From the NCBI RefSeq assembly GCF_014837055.1, contig NZ_JACSPQ010000001.1, positions 733,035 to 797,034 on the forward strand: a stretch of 64,000 nucleotides of DNA, given 5' to 3'. Origin of the DNA: Phocaeicola faecium. GTDB lineage: Bacteria > Bacteroidota > Bacteroidia > Bacteroidales > Bacteroidaceae. A program made the position numbers and the translations under genes. This document shows positions 18,319 to 27,008 of this stretch, piece by piece. Numbering within the stretch: the stretch's first letter is position 1; the number at the start of each line of letters is the position of its first letter. The notes below the pieces were generated by a model. It did not search any database. It saw only the letters and a list, made by a program, of their open reading frames with translations, and was not told the origin of the DNA.

Positions 18319-19353
18319 TCAGTCGTCCGATTTTTTGCCTATCTTCATGAGCAACAACCCGATCGAGGTCCAGAACAGTTCGCGCACGCGGCAAATGATG
18401 CTGACAAACATCCCCACATCGCCCGTCATCCCCATCTGAGCCACCGACATGGCAAACCCGCCTTCGCGTCCGCCCAACTGCAAGGGAAGAAAGCCCAGCA
18501 GGTTGGCAAACAGAGAGGTGAACGCCAGTATCAGGAACGAATGAAGGAACGTCAGCACGTAGCCTTCCCATCCGCCCCCGCCGTTGATGTTGAAAAGCAG
18601 CAGCATGAAGAATATTTCGAAGCTCTGTAACAGACGCCCCACGTACTCCAAGAAGAAACTGCCGAAAAAGGAGCGTTTGTTCTGTCCCTGTAATTCGGAT
18701 ATCTGTTCATCGATTTTCTTCAAGTCGTCCAGATGATTCTCTAAAAAGCGTTTCCCCCACTTTCTGAGTCCCGGAAGTTTGCCGAGGAAACGGATGAACT
18801 TAACCGCCATCCCGTTTTTATATCCCTTTACAAACAGGTAAATACCTCCCCAGCAAAACAGCAGAATCAGCCCCAAGATGATGCCGATGCCTACGTTGAA
18901 CGGCAAATCGCCTATTGCCACAAGAATAAGATAGGTAACAACTCCCGTCACCCAAAACCAGAAATGACTGAAGATGTGCATCATGGCAAAAAGAACCACC
19001 GACGAAGTGGCTCGCCTCACACCGATGTATTTCGTCATTTCCATGATTTTATAAGGCTCGCCGCCCAGCAGACCTATCGGTGTGGCATAATTCAGCGCAA
19101 AGCCCGATATGGTCAACTTCAGCAAATTCGGGAAATCAATGGTACACGCTCCGCTTCCCTTGATAATTACTTTCCAAGTACACGCATTCAGTATATAAAG
19201 GAATCCCCACAGCCCCAAAATGGCAACCAGCCAGTAACCGGCTCTTGTTATATAGCCCCACAGCTCGACGAAACTTACATCGAATGTGAAAAACATTACG
19301 ACCACGGCCGCAAGACCTATAATGAAAAACAAATTGTTAAGATATTTCCGCAT
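18319..19353 (-). CDS. flippase-like / LPG-synthase-TM family membrane protein
   Basis: Inner-membrane protein of 344 residues with about eight spans, of the family related to the membrane half of MprF (UPF0104/AglD group). Visible features: a first span after MRKYLNNLFFIIGLAAVVVM, LLKLTISGFALNYATPIGLLGGEPYKI typical of the family, and LGFLPLQLGGREGGFAMS near the C-terminus. MprF membrane domains flip modified lipids, so a lipid-translocation role is plausible; MprF's catalytic domain is absent. Its place between thioesterase and CDP-alcohol phosphotransferase genes supports lipid handling. Confidence 0.8.
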   Translation of the reverse strand: MRKYLNNLFFIIGLAAVVVMFFTFDVSFVELWGYITRAGYWLVAILGLWGFLYILNACTWKVIIKGSGACTIDFPNLLKLTISGFALNYATPIGLLGGEPYKIMEMTKYIGVRRATSSVVLFAMMHIFSHFWFWVTGVVTYLILVAIGDLPFNVGIGIILGLILLFCWGGIYLFVKGYKNGMAVKFIRFLGKLPGLRKWGKRFLENHLDDLKKIDEQISELQGQNKRSFFGSFFLEYVGRLLQSFEIFFMLLLFNINGGGGWEGYVLTFLHSFLILAFTSLFANLLGFLPLQLGGREGGFAMSVAQMGMTGDVGMFVSIICRVRELFWTSIGLLLMKIGKKSDD

Positions 19354-19368
19354 ATTTTTATTCTGTTT

Positions 19369-19812
19369 TTATTCTTCCCGTCCGGTTTCAGACAGGCGCA
19401 AATATTTGTTCTGCCACTCTTGATAATAATCGGGCTTCTCTACCATCAGCTCCCCGCAGGGGTCAATGAACAGTTGGGTAGTTTCTCCCTCGGCACACAG
19501 TGTGCCATCACTCTCGCGATATACCTTATAGTGGTAATCCAGCCGTGCGCCGGGCTTATACACGTAGCACGTATGAATCACTGCCACGTCGTTAAGGGCG
19601 AGCGGTGCGTAATATTTCACATGCAGGTCGTAAATCGGCGCATAGATTCCCGAACGCTGCATATCGGCATAGCCTATCCCCGGATAATGCCTGCCAAAAG
19701 ACTCTCGTCCGTCTTCAAAATAAGTGACATACGACCCGTGCCAAACCCTCTGCATGGAGTCAATCTCGCTAAACTTTACCTGCACGCGGCAGATGTCTTC
19801 AACCGTACCCAT
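19369..19812 (-). CDS. acyl thioesterase, 4HBT hot-dog type
   Basis: Cytosolic hot-dog thioesterase of 147 residues. The 4-hydroxybenzoyl-CoA thioesterase signature is seen as VKFSEIDSMQRVWHGSYVTYFEDGRE, with the catalytic Asp at residue 18. It probably releases or edits acyl chains from ACP or CoA in the lipid operon, comparable to thioesterases in aryl-polyene clusters. It follows fabG after 37 bases. Confidence 0.85.
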   Translation of the reverse strand: MGTVEDICRVQVKFSEIDSMQRVWHGSYVTYFEDGRESFGRHYPGIGYADMQRSGIYAPIYDLHVKYYAPLALNDVAVIHTCYVYKPGARLDYHYKVYRESDGTLCAEGETTQLFIDPCGELMVEKPDYYQEWQNKYLRLSETGREE

Positions 19813-19849
19813 AGCATGTAAGAACTTATCCCATTACGTAAACCTGCAC

Positions 19850-20578
19850 TTACGTATAAAGTCCTCCGTTTATCGAGATAACTTCGCCGGTGATATAGCT
19901 TGCACCGGGCGACACAAGGAAGCCTACCAGCTCGGCAACCTCTTCGGGAGTTCCGAAACGGTTGGCGGGGATGGTCTTTTTCAGTGCAGCTTCATCCAGT
20001 CCTTCCACCATGTCGGTTTTGATGAATCCGGGAGCTACGGCGTTGACGGTTACATTCTTCCGCGCCACTTCCTGAGCCAGCGCCTTTGTAGCCGCTATGA
20101 TGCCCCCTTTTGCCGCCGAGTAGTTGGTTTGTCCGGGAAGTCCCTTGATGCCGCTGACACTCGCCATGTTGACGATGCGCCCGAACTTATGGAACATCAT
20201 GGGTTGCAGCAGCGGTTGCGTCACGTTATAAAATCCGTTCAGCGTAATGTCGAGCACGCGCGTCCAGTCTTCTTCGGGCATCAGCGCCAAGATGTTGTCG
20301 CGACGTATGCCGGCATTGTTTACCAATACCTCGACGTATTCATCGGGGTGAGCCGCCTCCCATGCGGCAAGTGCCTCGGCTGTTTGCTGACGGCTGCTTA
20401 CGTCGAATTTCAACAACTCGCCGTCCTGCCCTGCCTCACGCACCAGTTCCAGCGTCTTTTCCGCTTCGGCGGCGTTTGACACATAATTGACGAGAATACG
20501 GTAGCCCATCCGGGCGAGCTTTACGCAGACAGCCCGGCCAATGCCGCGACTGCCTCCCGTTACCAAAGCATATTTCAT
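19850..20578 (-). CDS. fabG: 3-oxoacyl-ACP reductase, FabG-like SDR
   Basis: Short-chain dehydrogenase of 242 residues that reduces 3-ketoacyl-ACP with NADPH. The nucleotide-binding TGGSRGIG is at residues 7-14, NNAG near 87-90, and the catalytic Ser140, Tyr153 and Lys157 are in place (VNMAS, NYSAAKGG). It is one of the core chain-elongation enzymes of this operon rather than a housekeeping copy, judging by neighbours. The specific ketoacyl substrate is unknown. Confidence 0.9.
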   Translation of the reverse strand: MKYALVTGGSRGIGRAVCVKLARMGYRILVNYVSNAAEAEKTLELVREAGQDGELLKFDVSSRQQTAEALAAWEAAHPDEYVEVLVNNAGIRRDNILALMPEEDWTRVLDITLNGFYNVTQPLLQPMMFHKFGRIVNMASVSGIKGLPGQTNYSAAKGGIIAATKALAQEVARKNVTVNAVAPGFIKTDMVEGLDEAALKKTIPANRFGTPEEVAELVGFLVSPGASYITGEVISINGGLYT

Positions 20579-20599
20579 TGTTATTCGTTTCTACTGTTA

Positions 20600-22081
20600 T
20601 TATTGATTCGTATTTACTATATTCCAAATTTTTTCTTTTCCCATTACCTCGGCACAGGTAAACAGGGCGGTCATTGTTACGCCATGTAACCCGTGGAGCA
20701 TCAGATTTTGTCCAGTGAGCAAGAGGTTAGGGATAGGGGTGCGCGGCGAAAGCATCGTCAGCATCGGGCTGTTAAAGTCTTTACGCAACCCGTATGCCGA
20801 GCCTTCGGGCGTGAACGTATAATCGCGATAAGTAAGCGGTGTGCTGGTATAGCGTGCCTCCACGTGACGGGAAAGTCCCGGCAAAATGCGTTCTGCCAGC
20901 GTCATACATTCATCTGCCATCTGTTCTTTCATCTGACGGTATGCCTCTCCGCGCCTGCCCACGGTGGTATCGGTCCACGGCGTACAGCGGCTCCACGGCA
21001 TGGGAGTCAGCAAGTCGAGCTGACGGGTGTATTCACTCCCGTCGTCCGGCACACGGCAACTTATCAAAATCCCGCTTACGGGAGCATCTGCCTGATAAAA
21101 CGTCCACACATCGGGACGGCGGTACACATAGCGGTTGCAGTTGAAGTAACGAACCGACTGAGGCTTGAGAGCGAGCGAAACGGTAAACATCCCAAACGTG
21201 TTTTCGAGGCGTGCAATGCGGTTGCGATACACTTTTTTCATCCGTTCGCTTTGTTTTACCCAGCCACACGTAACGGCGGGATGCACATCGCTGATGAAGG
21301 TATCGCCCTCGTAACGTTCGCCATCGGCACAGACGGCACATCTCAGTTTTCCACCCTGCTCCACCAGCTCGGTCACTTCGGCGTTGTAAACGATGTCTCC
21401 TCCACGCGAACGAATGTCGTTCAGCAAAGAATCGACTATCAGCGAACCATCTCCCTTGAGCCTCCAGCTACTTTCGATAAAACTGCCGTTGCCGTGGGCG
21501 AATGTAAACAAGGGTAACGACTCGCGCCGCAGTTCCATTTTCAGCGAAGTGCCGCTCAGCACATTTATCAGCAACGAATCGTTGAACGTACGCTCCAAAT
21601 ATCCGTATGCGCTTGTCTCCACCAAATCCGGAAAGTCAGACGATTCGGGTGCCGAGGGATTCAACGCATCAAACTGATGTTCGCTTGTGTAACGCAGCAG
21701 CCTCGCATACTGCTCCAGCCCCTTGCGCTCGGCAGGAAATTCGGCAGCCAATGCGTCGACAAAGGCATCGTATCCCTGCATGAAAGCAAACGTGCGGTCG
21801 GCGATGGTCACGCGGTCGAAAGCCTCATCAAGGCGCTGCCACGGAAGGCGGAGCAATCCCAAATAATCGAACGCCGCATGAAGCGACTGTCCTTCGCCCA
21901 GTCCTCCCACATAGTGAAAGCCCGTATCGAACCGCATCCCCCGGCGTTTATAGCTCTGGATACATCCGCCCGCCTGTGTTTCTCTTTCAAGTAAAAGAAC
22001 GCTTCGCCCCGAACGAGACAGAACCGAAGCACACACCAGTCCGCCCAATCCGCTGCCTATGATAATCACATCATACTTCAT
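20600..22081 (-). CDS. FAD-dependent oxidoreductase, RetSat/phytoene desaturase-like
   Basis: Flavoenzyme of 493 residues with an N-terminal Rossmann motif (VIIIGSGLGGLVCASVL) and the RFDTGFHYVGGL segment typical of the carotenoid-isomerase/retinol-saturase group. LMLHGLHGVTMTALF closes the FAD-binding C-terminus. These enzymes add, remove or isomerise double bonds in long conjugated or hydrophobic chains. In this operon it may act on the carrier-bound or released acyl chain. The start at 22081 (MKYDVIIIG) overlaps the upstream dehydratase stop as ATGA; an upstream-extended frame runs into that gene and is rejected. Confidence 0.85.
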   Translation of the reverse strand: MKYDVIIIGSGLGGLVCASVLSRSGRSVLLLERETQAGGCIQSYKRRGMRFDTGFHYVGGLGEGQSLHAAFDYLGLLRLPWQRLDEAFDRVTIADRTFAFMQGYDAFVDALAAEFPAERKGLEQYARLLRYTSEHQFDALNPSAPESSDFPDLVETSAYGYLERTFNDSLLINVLSGTSLKMELRRESLPLFTFAHGNGSFIESSWRLKGDGSLIVDSLLNDIRSRGGDIVYNAEVTELVEQGGKLRCAVCADGERYEGDTFISDVHPAVTCGWVKQSERMKKVYRNRIARLENTFGMFTVSLALKPQSVRYFNCNRYVYRRPDVWTFYQADAPVSGILISCRVPDDGSEYTRQLDLLTPMPWSRCTPWTDTTVGRRGEAYRQMKEQMADECMTLAERILPGLSRHVEARYTSTPLTYRDYTFTPEGSAYGLRKDFNSPMLTMLSPRTPIPNLLLTGQNLMLHGLHGVTMTALFTCAEVMGKEKIWNIVNTNQ

Positions 22082-22452
22082 GCCGTAATCACTGTCATCT
22101 CGCCTTTGTACTCCATGTATGTCCGCTCGTTGTCGGCTATCTTTGCCGTCACCGCAAAACCTTTGCCGACAGGCGAACAGCTCAGCGTAACCTCCACTTC
22201 GGGACACACCGACGGCGATGCCACTGCCGTAAGGCGGCACTGCCTGATGGTATCGATAACCAACCGCTTACCCGTAAGTAACATGGCGCACTCTTTGATG
22301 GTTTCTATATTACAAACGCCGGGGCTTACCGGATTGCCGGGGAAGTGTCCTTTATATACCTCGCAATCGGGAAGAAGCGCCACGCGGAATACGGCATCCA
22401 AGCCCTCTCCGCTCCGGCCGATGATTTTATAATAGCTGTTTTCAAGCAACAT
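22078..22452 (-). CDS. FabZ/ApeI-like 3-hydroxyacyl-ACP dehydratase
   Basis: Hot-dog protein of 124 residues with the FabA/FabZ active-site segment YKGHFPGNPVSPGV, including the catalytic His, and the downstream NIETIKECA where the acidic residue lies. It would dehydrate 3-hydroxyacyl-ACP to enoyl-ACP. It is shorter than housekeeping FabZ and resembles the ApeI-type dehydratases of aryl-polyene clusters. Ten bases separate it from the preceding hot-dog gene; it overlaps the flavoenzyme gene by four bases. Confidence 0.85.
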   Translation of the reverse strand: MLLENSYYKIIGRSGEGLDAVFRVALLPDCEVYKGHFPGNPVSPGVCNIETIKECAMLLTGKRLVIDTIRQCRLTAVASPSVCPEVEVTLSCSPVGKGFAVTAKIADNERTYMEYKGEMTVITA

Positions 22453-22462
22453 GGCGGTATTC

Positions 22463-22882
22463 TTATTTAATGAAAATCTTCATTTGCGTATCTGCCACCG
22501 TTTCGCCCTTTACCCGCGTTTCGCCTTTGATTATCGTAACGCCGGCTACCTCGGCTCCCATCGTTATCGTGGTATTCAGCTCTTCGCCGGGAGCCGGACG
22601 GCGGTAACAATGGAACTTCTTGATTTCGCCGATATAGCCCACAGGAGGCTCGGAAGCTCCTGCGAGCAGTGCCTTGTATCCGGCAAAGGCTGAGGCAGAC
22701 TGGGCGATGTGTTCTATCAACCCGACTTCTGCCAAGAGGCCGTCATCGTCGAGAAAATAGTTATCCGCCTTGACAACGAAGCCCGTTACAGCCACATCGT
22801 CCGTTGCATCCGTCAGCCTGTCGACCATCAGGATTGGGGCGCGCTGCGGGACGAGCTTCGTTACATCTACAATCTCCATCAT
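22463..22882 (-). CDS. second hot-dog dehydratase, ApeP-like
   Basis: Hot-dog protein of 139 residues. The N-terminus DVTKLVPQRAPILMVDRL parallels FabZ, and GLIEHIAQSASAFAGYKAL carries the helix residues. It lacks the GHFPGNP motif present in its neighbour. This matches the other dehydratase type (ApeP-like) found with ApeI in polyene clusters. It may act at a different chain length or stereochemistry. The start ATGATG overlaps the stop of the acyl carrier protein gene. Confidence 0.8.
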   Translation of the reverse strand: MMEIVDVTKLVPQRAPILMVDRLTDATDDVAVTGFVVKADNYFLDDDGLLAEVGLIEHIAQSASAFAGYKALLAGASEPPVGYIGEIKKFHCYRRPAPGEELNTTITMGAEVAGVTIIKGETRVKGETVADTQMKIFIK

Positions 22883-23124
22883 GCAGGCAAATGAGTCTCT
22901 ATGTAAGTATAGAGGTCGTTAAACGTTTTGATTTCACGCAAGTCTGCTACCGGAATCTTGATTTTGTAGGTCTGCTGAATGATAGCTACAAGATCTACCA
23001 AACTCAGGCTGTCCAGCGAAAGCGTTTCCTTTACGTTTGCTTCCGGCGTGAAAGCCTCTGCTTCTACTTCAAATTCTTCGGATAATAAAGCATTTACTTT
23101 TTCTACTATTTCTTCGCGTGTCAT
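22879..23124 (-). CDS. acyl carrier protein
   Basis: Small acidic protein of 81 residues. Phosphopantetheine attaches at Ser39 in LSLDSLSLVDLVAI, the Asp-Ser-Leu motif. It differs enough from housekeeping AcpP (no DSLDTVELVM) to suggest a dedicated carrier. It lies between the ketosynthase (25 bases upstream) and hot-dog genes (four-base overlap). No phosphopantetheinyl transferase gene is in the operon, so the cellular enzyme must load it. Confidence 0.9.
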   Translation of the reverse strand: MTREEIVEKVNALLSEEFEVEAEAFTPEANVKETLSLDSLSLVDLVAIIQQTYKIKIPVADLREIKTFNDLYTYIETHLPA

Positions 23125-23149
23125 AACTAATGTGTTTTTTATGATGTAA

Positions 23150-24370
23150 TTATAAGTTTTTTACGATAAGGGTTGAATTTGTTCCGCCAAATCCGAATGA
23201 GTTCGACAAGAACATGTCGAAATGCGTTTCGCGCGTTTCGGGCAAGATATTGATGCAGGCGGTATCCTCGTCAGGATTCTCAAAGTTGATGTTTCCGGCG
23301 ATGAACCCGTTTTTCATCATCAGTATCGAATAGATAATCTCGCTGGCTCCCGCCATCCACATCTCGTGTCCGGTCTGGCTCTTGGTTGAGGTTACCGGCA
23401 CCTTGTTGTCGGCGAACACCTGCGCTATCGCCTGTGCTTCGCGGCTGTCTCCGATGCGGGTCGATGTGGCATGAGCGTTGATGTAACCTATCTCCGCCGG
23501 CGAAACGCCCCCGTTTTTCAGGCACAGCTCCAGCGAACGGGCAGGCCCTGCCACGTTAGGCGTAGAGATATGGTCGCCATTGCTTGAGAATCCCCAACTT
23601 ACGATTTCCGCCAAAATGGGTGCTCCGCGCTTCACGGCGTGTTCATAGCTTTCAAGGATGACTGTCGCCGCACCTCCGCCGGGCACGAGTCCGTCGCGGT
23701 CGCGGTCGAACGGGCGACTGGCACGTGCGGGTTCATCCTCGCGTACGGAAAACGACTGGATTCCGTCGAACGCCGCCACGCTATACATGTTTGCCTCTTG
23801 TGCTCCGCCACACACTACACAGTCTTGCAGTCCGTTGCGTATCAGCAAAGCTCCCAAGCCAATCGACTGAGACCCCGATGCGCAGGCGGCAGATGCCGTG
23901 AGATTGATGCCCCGCAACTTAAACAAGCAGGCGAGGTTCATCGTAACCGTTGAGTTCATCGACTGAAAGATGGCTCCGCTGCCACACGCTGCCGTGTCTT
24001 TAAACTCGCGGAACTTATCGAGCGCATTCATCGTAGCTTCGGCCACCGAGTCATTGCCATAAATCAGACCCACTTCATGCGTATTAATATAATCCTGATC
24101 CAACTTTGCATTTTCAAGTGCCGCGCGAGTTGCCATGTAAGCATATTGAGCCTCTTCGGGCATAAACTGACGGAAATTGCGCGAAACAAACGGTTTCAGG
24201 TCGGGATGTTCTACATGGGCACATAAGGCGGAACGGAATCCGGCATCTTTACGCTCCTGACTGAAAACGATGCCGCTCTTCCCCGTGTACAACGAGTTAC
24301 GTACTTCTTCAAGCGTTTTTCCCAGACAAGACCAAATGCCCATACCTGTTATTACCACTCTTCTTTCCAT
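23150..24370 (-). CDS. beta-ketoacyl-ACP synthase (FabB/FabF type)
   Basis: Condensing enzyme of 406 residues, full length. The catalytic triad is intact: Cys163 in ASAACASGSQ, His300 in INAHATST and His335 in SQTGHEMW. The C-terminus SNSFGFGGTNS is also normal. It elongates the ACP-bound chain by decarboxylative condensation of malonyl-ACP. Only one ketosynthase is present; aryl-polyene and type II polyketide clusters usually also have a second KS or chain-length factor, which is missing here. It follows the GNAT-like gene after 16 bases. Confidence 0.92.
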   Translation of the reverse strand: MERRVVITGMGIWSCLGKTLEEVRNSLYTGKSGIVFSQERKDAGFRSALCAHVEHPDLKPFVSRNFRQFMPEEAQYAYMATRAALENAKLDQDYINTHEVGLIYGNDSVAEATMNALDKFREFKDTAACGSGAIFQSMNSTVTMNLACLFKLRGINLTASAACASGSQSIGLGALLIRNGLQDCVVCGGAQEANMYSVAAFDGIQSFSVREDEPARASRPFDRDRDGLVPGGGAATVILESYEHAVKRGAPILAEIVSWGFSSNGDHISTPNVAGPARSLELCLKNGGVSPAEIGYINAHATSTRIGDSREAQAIAQVFADNKVPVTSTKSQTGHEMWMAGASEIIYSILMMKNGFIAGNINFENPDEDTACINILPETRETHFDMFLSNSFGFGGTNSTLIVKNL

Positions 24371-24386
24371 AACTTTAATCTTAAAT

Positions 24387-25523
24387 TTATAATTTTTTCT
24401 TATAACATCTCCTCCTTTTGGTAAAGGTGGGATGCAAAGGTTTCCATTGCGATAGTTCTTTTACATTGCTTTCCAGCTGCGGCCCGGTTTCCGCCCACGT
24501 AAAATGATACTTATTATAAATAGGTATCAGGTCGGCAAAGAACAAGGCGTTCACGCCCAGCCCCTGATAATCGGGACGCACGGCTATGAGCAGCAGTTCT
24601 GCCTTGTCTTCATGCTTCCACTTCAGGGCGCGAAGCAGGTGATACCACCCGAAGGGGAACAATTTTCCACCCGACTTGCGCAACGCATACGACAAACTGC
24701 CCATTGTTATCGCCACACCTACCAGCTCGCCCTTATCGTTTTCGATGACAGGCAGCATCTGGTTATTTATCAGCGGGAAATAACGCTTTACGTACTGTTC
24801 TATCTGCTTGTCCGACAGTTCGGTATATCCGAACAGGGGCGAATATGCCTTATTCATCAGCTCGAACACTTTCTTCCCGTATCCGCGCTTGTAAACATCG
24901 GCATTGGTCAGCTTCTTGACACTAAGCCCGAAGAGTTCTTTCGACAGACTTGACACGCGGGCATATTTCTCTGGAATCTCTTTGGGGATGTCTATCCGGA
25001 TTTGTACCCAGTCTACTTCTTTTTCATACCCCAGCGTCTCCATGTGTTTGGGGTAGTAAGGATAGTTATAAATGGTAATCATCGAACCCATCTGGTCGAA
25101 ATCCTCTACCAACATGCCCTCCTTATCGAAGTCGAAAATTCCCATCGGCCCCTGTATGCAGTCCATGCCGCGTTCTCTGCCCCACTCTTCCACCGCGTGG
25201 AGCAGTGCACCCGAAACATCCAAGTCGTCAATAAACTCAACAAACCCAAACCGGACATTCTTGGTATGCCACTTCTCATTGGCGTGATGATTGATGATAC
25301 CGGCTATGCGACCTACGGGATTTCCCTCTGCATCGTATGCAATGAATGGCTGAATTTCAGAAAACTCCAGTCCCGTGTTTTTACGCGGGTCGAACGTCTC
25401 GCGGATGTCCATTCGCAAATCGGGAACATAATACGGACAATTAGCATATAATTTGTCTGCAAACCGTAGAAAATCGTTCATTTCACGCTTCGTCCTGACT
25501 CTATTTACACTAATATTTCTCAT
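24387..25523 (-). CDS. GNAT-like acyltransferase, first gene of lipid operon
   Basis: Cytosolic protein of 378 residues with a C-terminal GNAT-type fold (LLLIAVRPDYQGLGVNALFF as the acyl-CoA loop) and an N-terminal half (CPYYVPDLR, PVGRIAGIINHHAN, CIQGPMGIFDFDKEG) found in a widespread family of long N-acyltransferase-like proteins. It may move an acyl chain from ACP or CoA to an amine, joining the chain made by the downstream genes to a head group. That is inference; substrates are unknown. The ATG at 25523 lies only eight bases after a -7 element, implying a very short leader; MNDFL 14 codons later is an alternative start. Confidence 0.75.
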   Translation of the reverse strand: MRNISVNRVRTKREMNDFLRFADKLYANCPYYVPDLRMDIRETFDPRKNTGLEFSEIQPFIAYDAEGNPVGRIAGIINHHANEKWHTKNVRFGFVEFIDDLDVSGALLHAVEEWGRERGMDCIQGPMGIFDFDKEGMLVEDFDQMGSMITIYNYPYYPKHMETLGYEKEVDWVQIRIDIPKEIPEKYARVSSLSKELFGLSVKKLTNADVYKRGYGKKVFELMNKAYSPLFGYTELSDKQIEQYVKRYFPLINNQMLPVIENDKGELVGVAITMGSLSYALRKSGGKLFPFGWYHLLRALKWKHEDKAELLLIAVRPDYQGLGVNALFFADLIPIYNKYHFTWAETGPQLESNVKELSQWKPLHPTFTKRRRCYKKKL

Positions 25524-25531
25524 ACGGGATG

Positions 25532-25561
25532 CAAAAATACAAATAGTTGCTTGAAAGCAAA
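25532..25561 (-). promoter_or_regulatory. promoter of the 11-gene lipid operon
   Basis: On the minus strand TTTG (25561-25558), 18 bases, then TATTTTTG (25539-25532). The element ends eight bases before the first start codon, so the transcript would be almost leaderless. Confidence 0.65.
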
Positions 25562-25836
25562 GTCGGGAAAATTCAAATACAACTTTTTGACTATTTTTTC
25601 AGCGATTGGGAATATTTCTGCCCGTCTTAAAAGACAAACAGCCGTGCAAACATTCTTTAAGTTGCCCGAACGGGCTTTTCGGAAACGTTTCGGAAAAACC
25701 GGTATGCCTTTGGTTCACAATAAAAAAAGAACCGACACGCACCGATCTGCTCCTTTCGTCCGCCCCAAGACAATAAAGAAAATGATAAAAAATAAAGGCA
25801 AAAACTTTTTTATTCCAACAATAGTCAATATCTTAG
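25562..25836. other. divergent spacer between lipid operon and yqgE
   Basis: Beyond the lipid operon promoter the rest of this 313-base gap is AT-rich. I see no gene, RNA or strong hairpin. A one-mismatch -7-like TATCTTAG near 25829 may serve yqgE. Confidence 0.4.
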
Positions 25837-26466
25837 ATGAATATTTCAATAAAAACAGACAATGCAAGTATGGACATGAGTATTTTCCATGTAGAATCAA
25901 ACAAGACCTTTCCGGTACACGCCGGAAACATCCTTATCGCCTCTCCGCTGCTGCCCGACTATCGCTTTGCGCGTACGGTCATCCTGCTGGTAGCACACGA
26001 CTCGGAAGGAAGCGTAGGACTTGTTGTAAACAAACGCTTTTACACGACATACACTCTGAACATGATAGTCCCGGAGTTAAAATACGGACCACAGGTTCCT
26101 GTCTACCCGGGAGGACCGATGGATAAAGACAACCTGTTTTTCATTCATTCGCTTTCTTTCTTAGACGGAGCTGTGCCTTTGGGACACGGGCTGTACGTGA
26201 ACGGCGACTTCGAGTTCATAAAAGACTACATCATGGCAGGAAATCCCGTAGAGGGGCGCATCCGTTTCTTTACCGGCTATGCGGGATGGACGTATGGACA
26301 ACTGGAACAGGAAATTGAAGAAAATTCGTGGATTATCGGGAACAGCAATCCGATGACTTTCCTGAGAGGACAATTCAAACACCATTGCTGGAAAAACTGT
26401 CTGGAAAATATGGGAAGCCCGTACAACATTTGGGCTACATACCCCCAGTTTCCTTCACTGAACTAA
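25837..26466 (+). CDS. YqgE/AlgH family protein
   Basis: DUF179 protein of 209 residues, with the conserved [24 protein letters not shown] segment, [43 protein letters not shown] and a C-terminal tail. Widespread and cytosolic; in Pseudomonas the homologue AlgH affects alginate regulation, but the biochemical role is unknown. ATG at 25837 gives an N-terminal extension of about ten residues; [11 protein letters not shown] is a possible later start. It is followed after 17 bases by the macro-domain gene. Confidence 0.9.
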   Translation: MNISIKTDNASMDMSIFHVESNKTFPVHAGNILIASPLLPDYRFARTVILLVAHDSEGSVGLVVNKRFYTTYTLNMIVPELKYGPQVPVYPGGPMDKDNLFFIHSLSFLDGAVPLGHGLYVNGDFEFIKDYIMAGNPVEGRIRFFTGYAGWTYGQLEQEIEENSWIIGNSNPMTFLRGQFKHHCWKNCLENMGSPYNIWATYPQFPSLN

Positions 26467-26483
26467 GCAGAGCTTTAGAAACC

Positions 26484-26999
26484 ATGAAAAAGACAATACA
26501 GATACTGAAAGGCGACATCACCCGGCTGAGTGTGGATGCCATCGTGAATGCGGCGAATAACTCGCTGCTTGGCGGTGGCGGAGTAGACGGTGCCATTCAT
26601 CGGGCTGCCGGCATCGGACTCTTAAAAGAGTGTCTCACTCTGGGTGGCTGCCCGACGGGAGAAAGCAAAATGACAGATGCTTATAACCTGCCGTGTAAGA
26701 AAGTCATCCATACGGTAGGTCCTGTGTGGCACGGGGGCGGACATAACGAAGCCCGGCTGTTGGCATCGTGTTATGACACGGCTATGGATTTGGCCGAGAA
26801 ACATAACCTGCTCAGCATCGCTTTTCCGTGTATCAGCACCGGGGTATATAACTACCCGCATGAAGAGGCTGCCAAAATCGCCTTCGACACGGTTTTACGC
26901 CATATAGACAGCGGAAGTTATAAAGGCGAGGTCATCTTCTGCTGTTTCTTGGAAGAAGACGCGAGTATTTACGAAAAATTATTGCAAGCCTGCCCGTAA
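26484..26999 (+). CDS. macro domain protein, O-acetyl-ADP-ribose deacetylase-like
   Basis: Single macro domain of 171 residues that binds ADP-ribose and probably removes the acetyl group of O-acetyl-ADP-ribose or mono-ADP-ribose from proteins. Signatures: [44 protein letters not shown] and the C-terminal [15 protein letters not shown]. This is the MacroD/YmdB type. The start at 26484 is chosen because an upstream frame overlaps yqgE. Likely co-transcribed with yqgE. Confidence 0.92.
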   Translation: MKKTIQILKGDITRLSVDAIVNAANNSLLGGGGVDGAIHRAAGIGLLKECLTLGGCPTGESKMTDAYNLPCKKVIHTVGPVWHGGGHNEARLLASCYDTAMDLAEKHNLLSIAFPCISTGVYNYPHEEAAKIAFDTVLRHIDSGSYKGEVIFCCFLEEDASIYEKLLQACP

Positions 27000-27008
27000 C
27001 CGCCGGAT

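Noticed and set aside
25551..26126. 191-codon frame overlapping the yqgE start
   Set aside because: It overlaps the conserved YqgE frame and is basic, Arg/Lys-rich without motifs.
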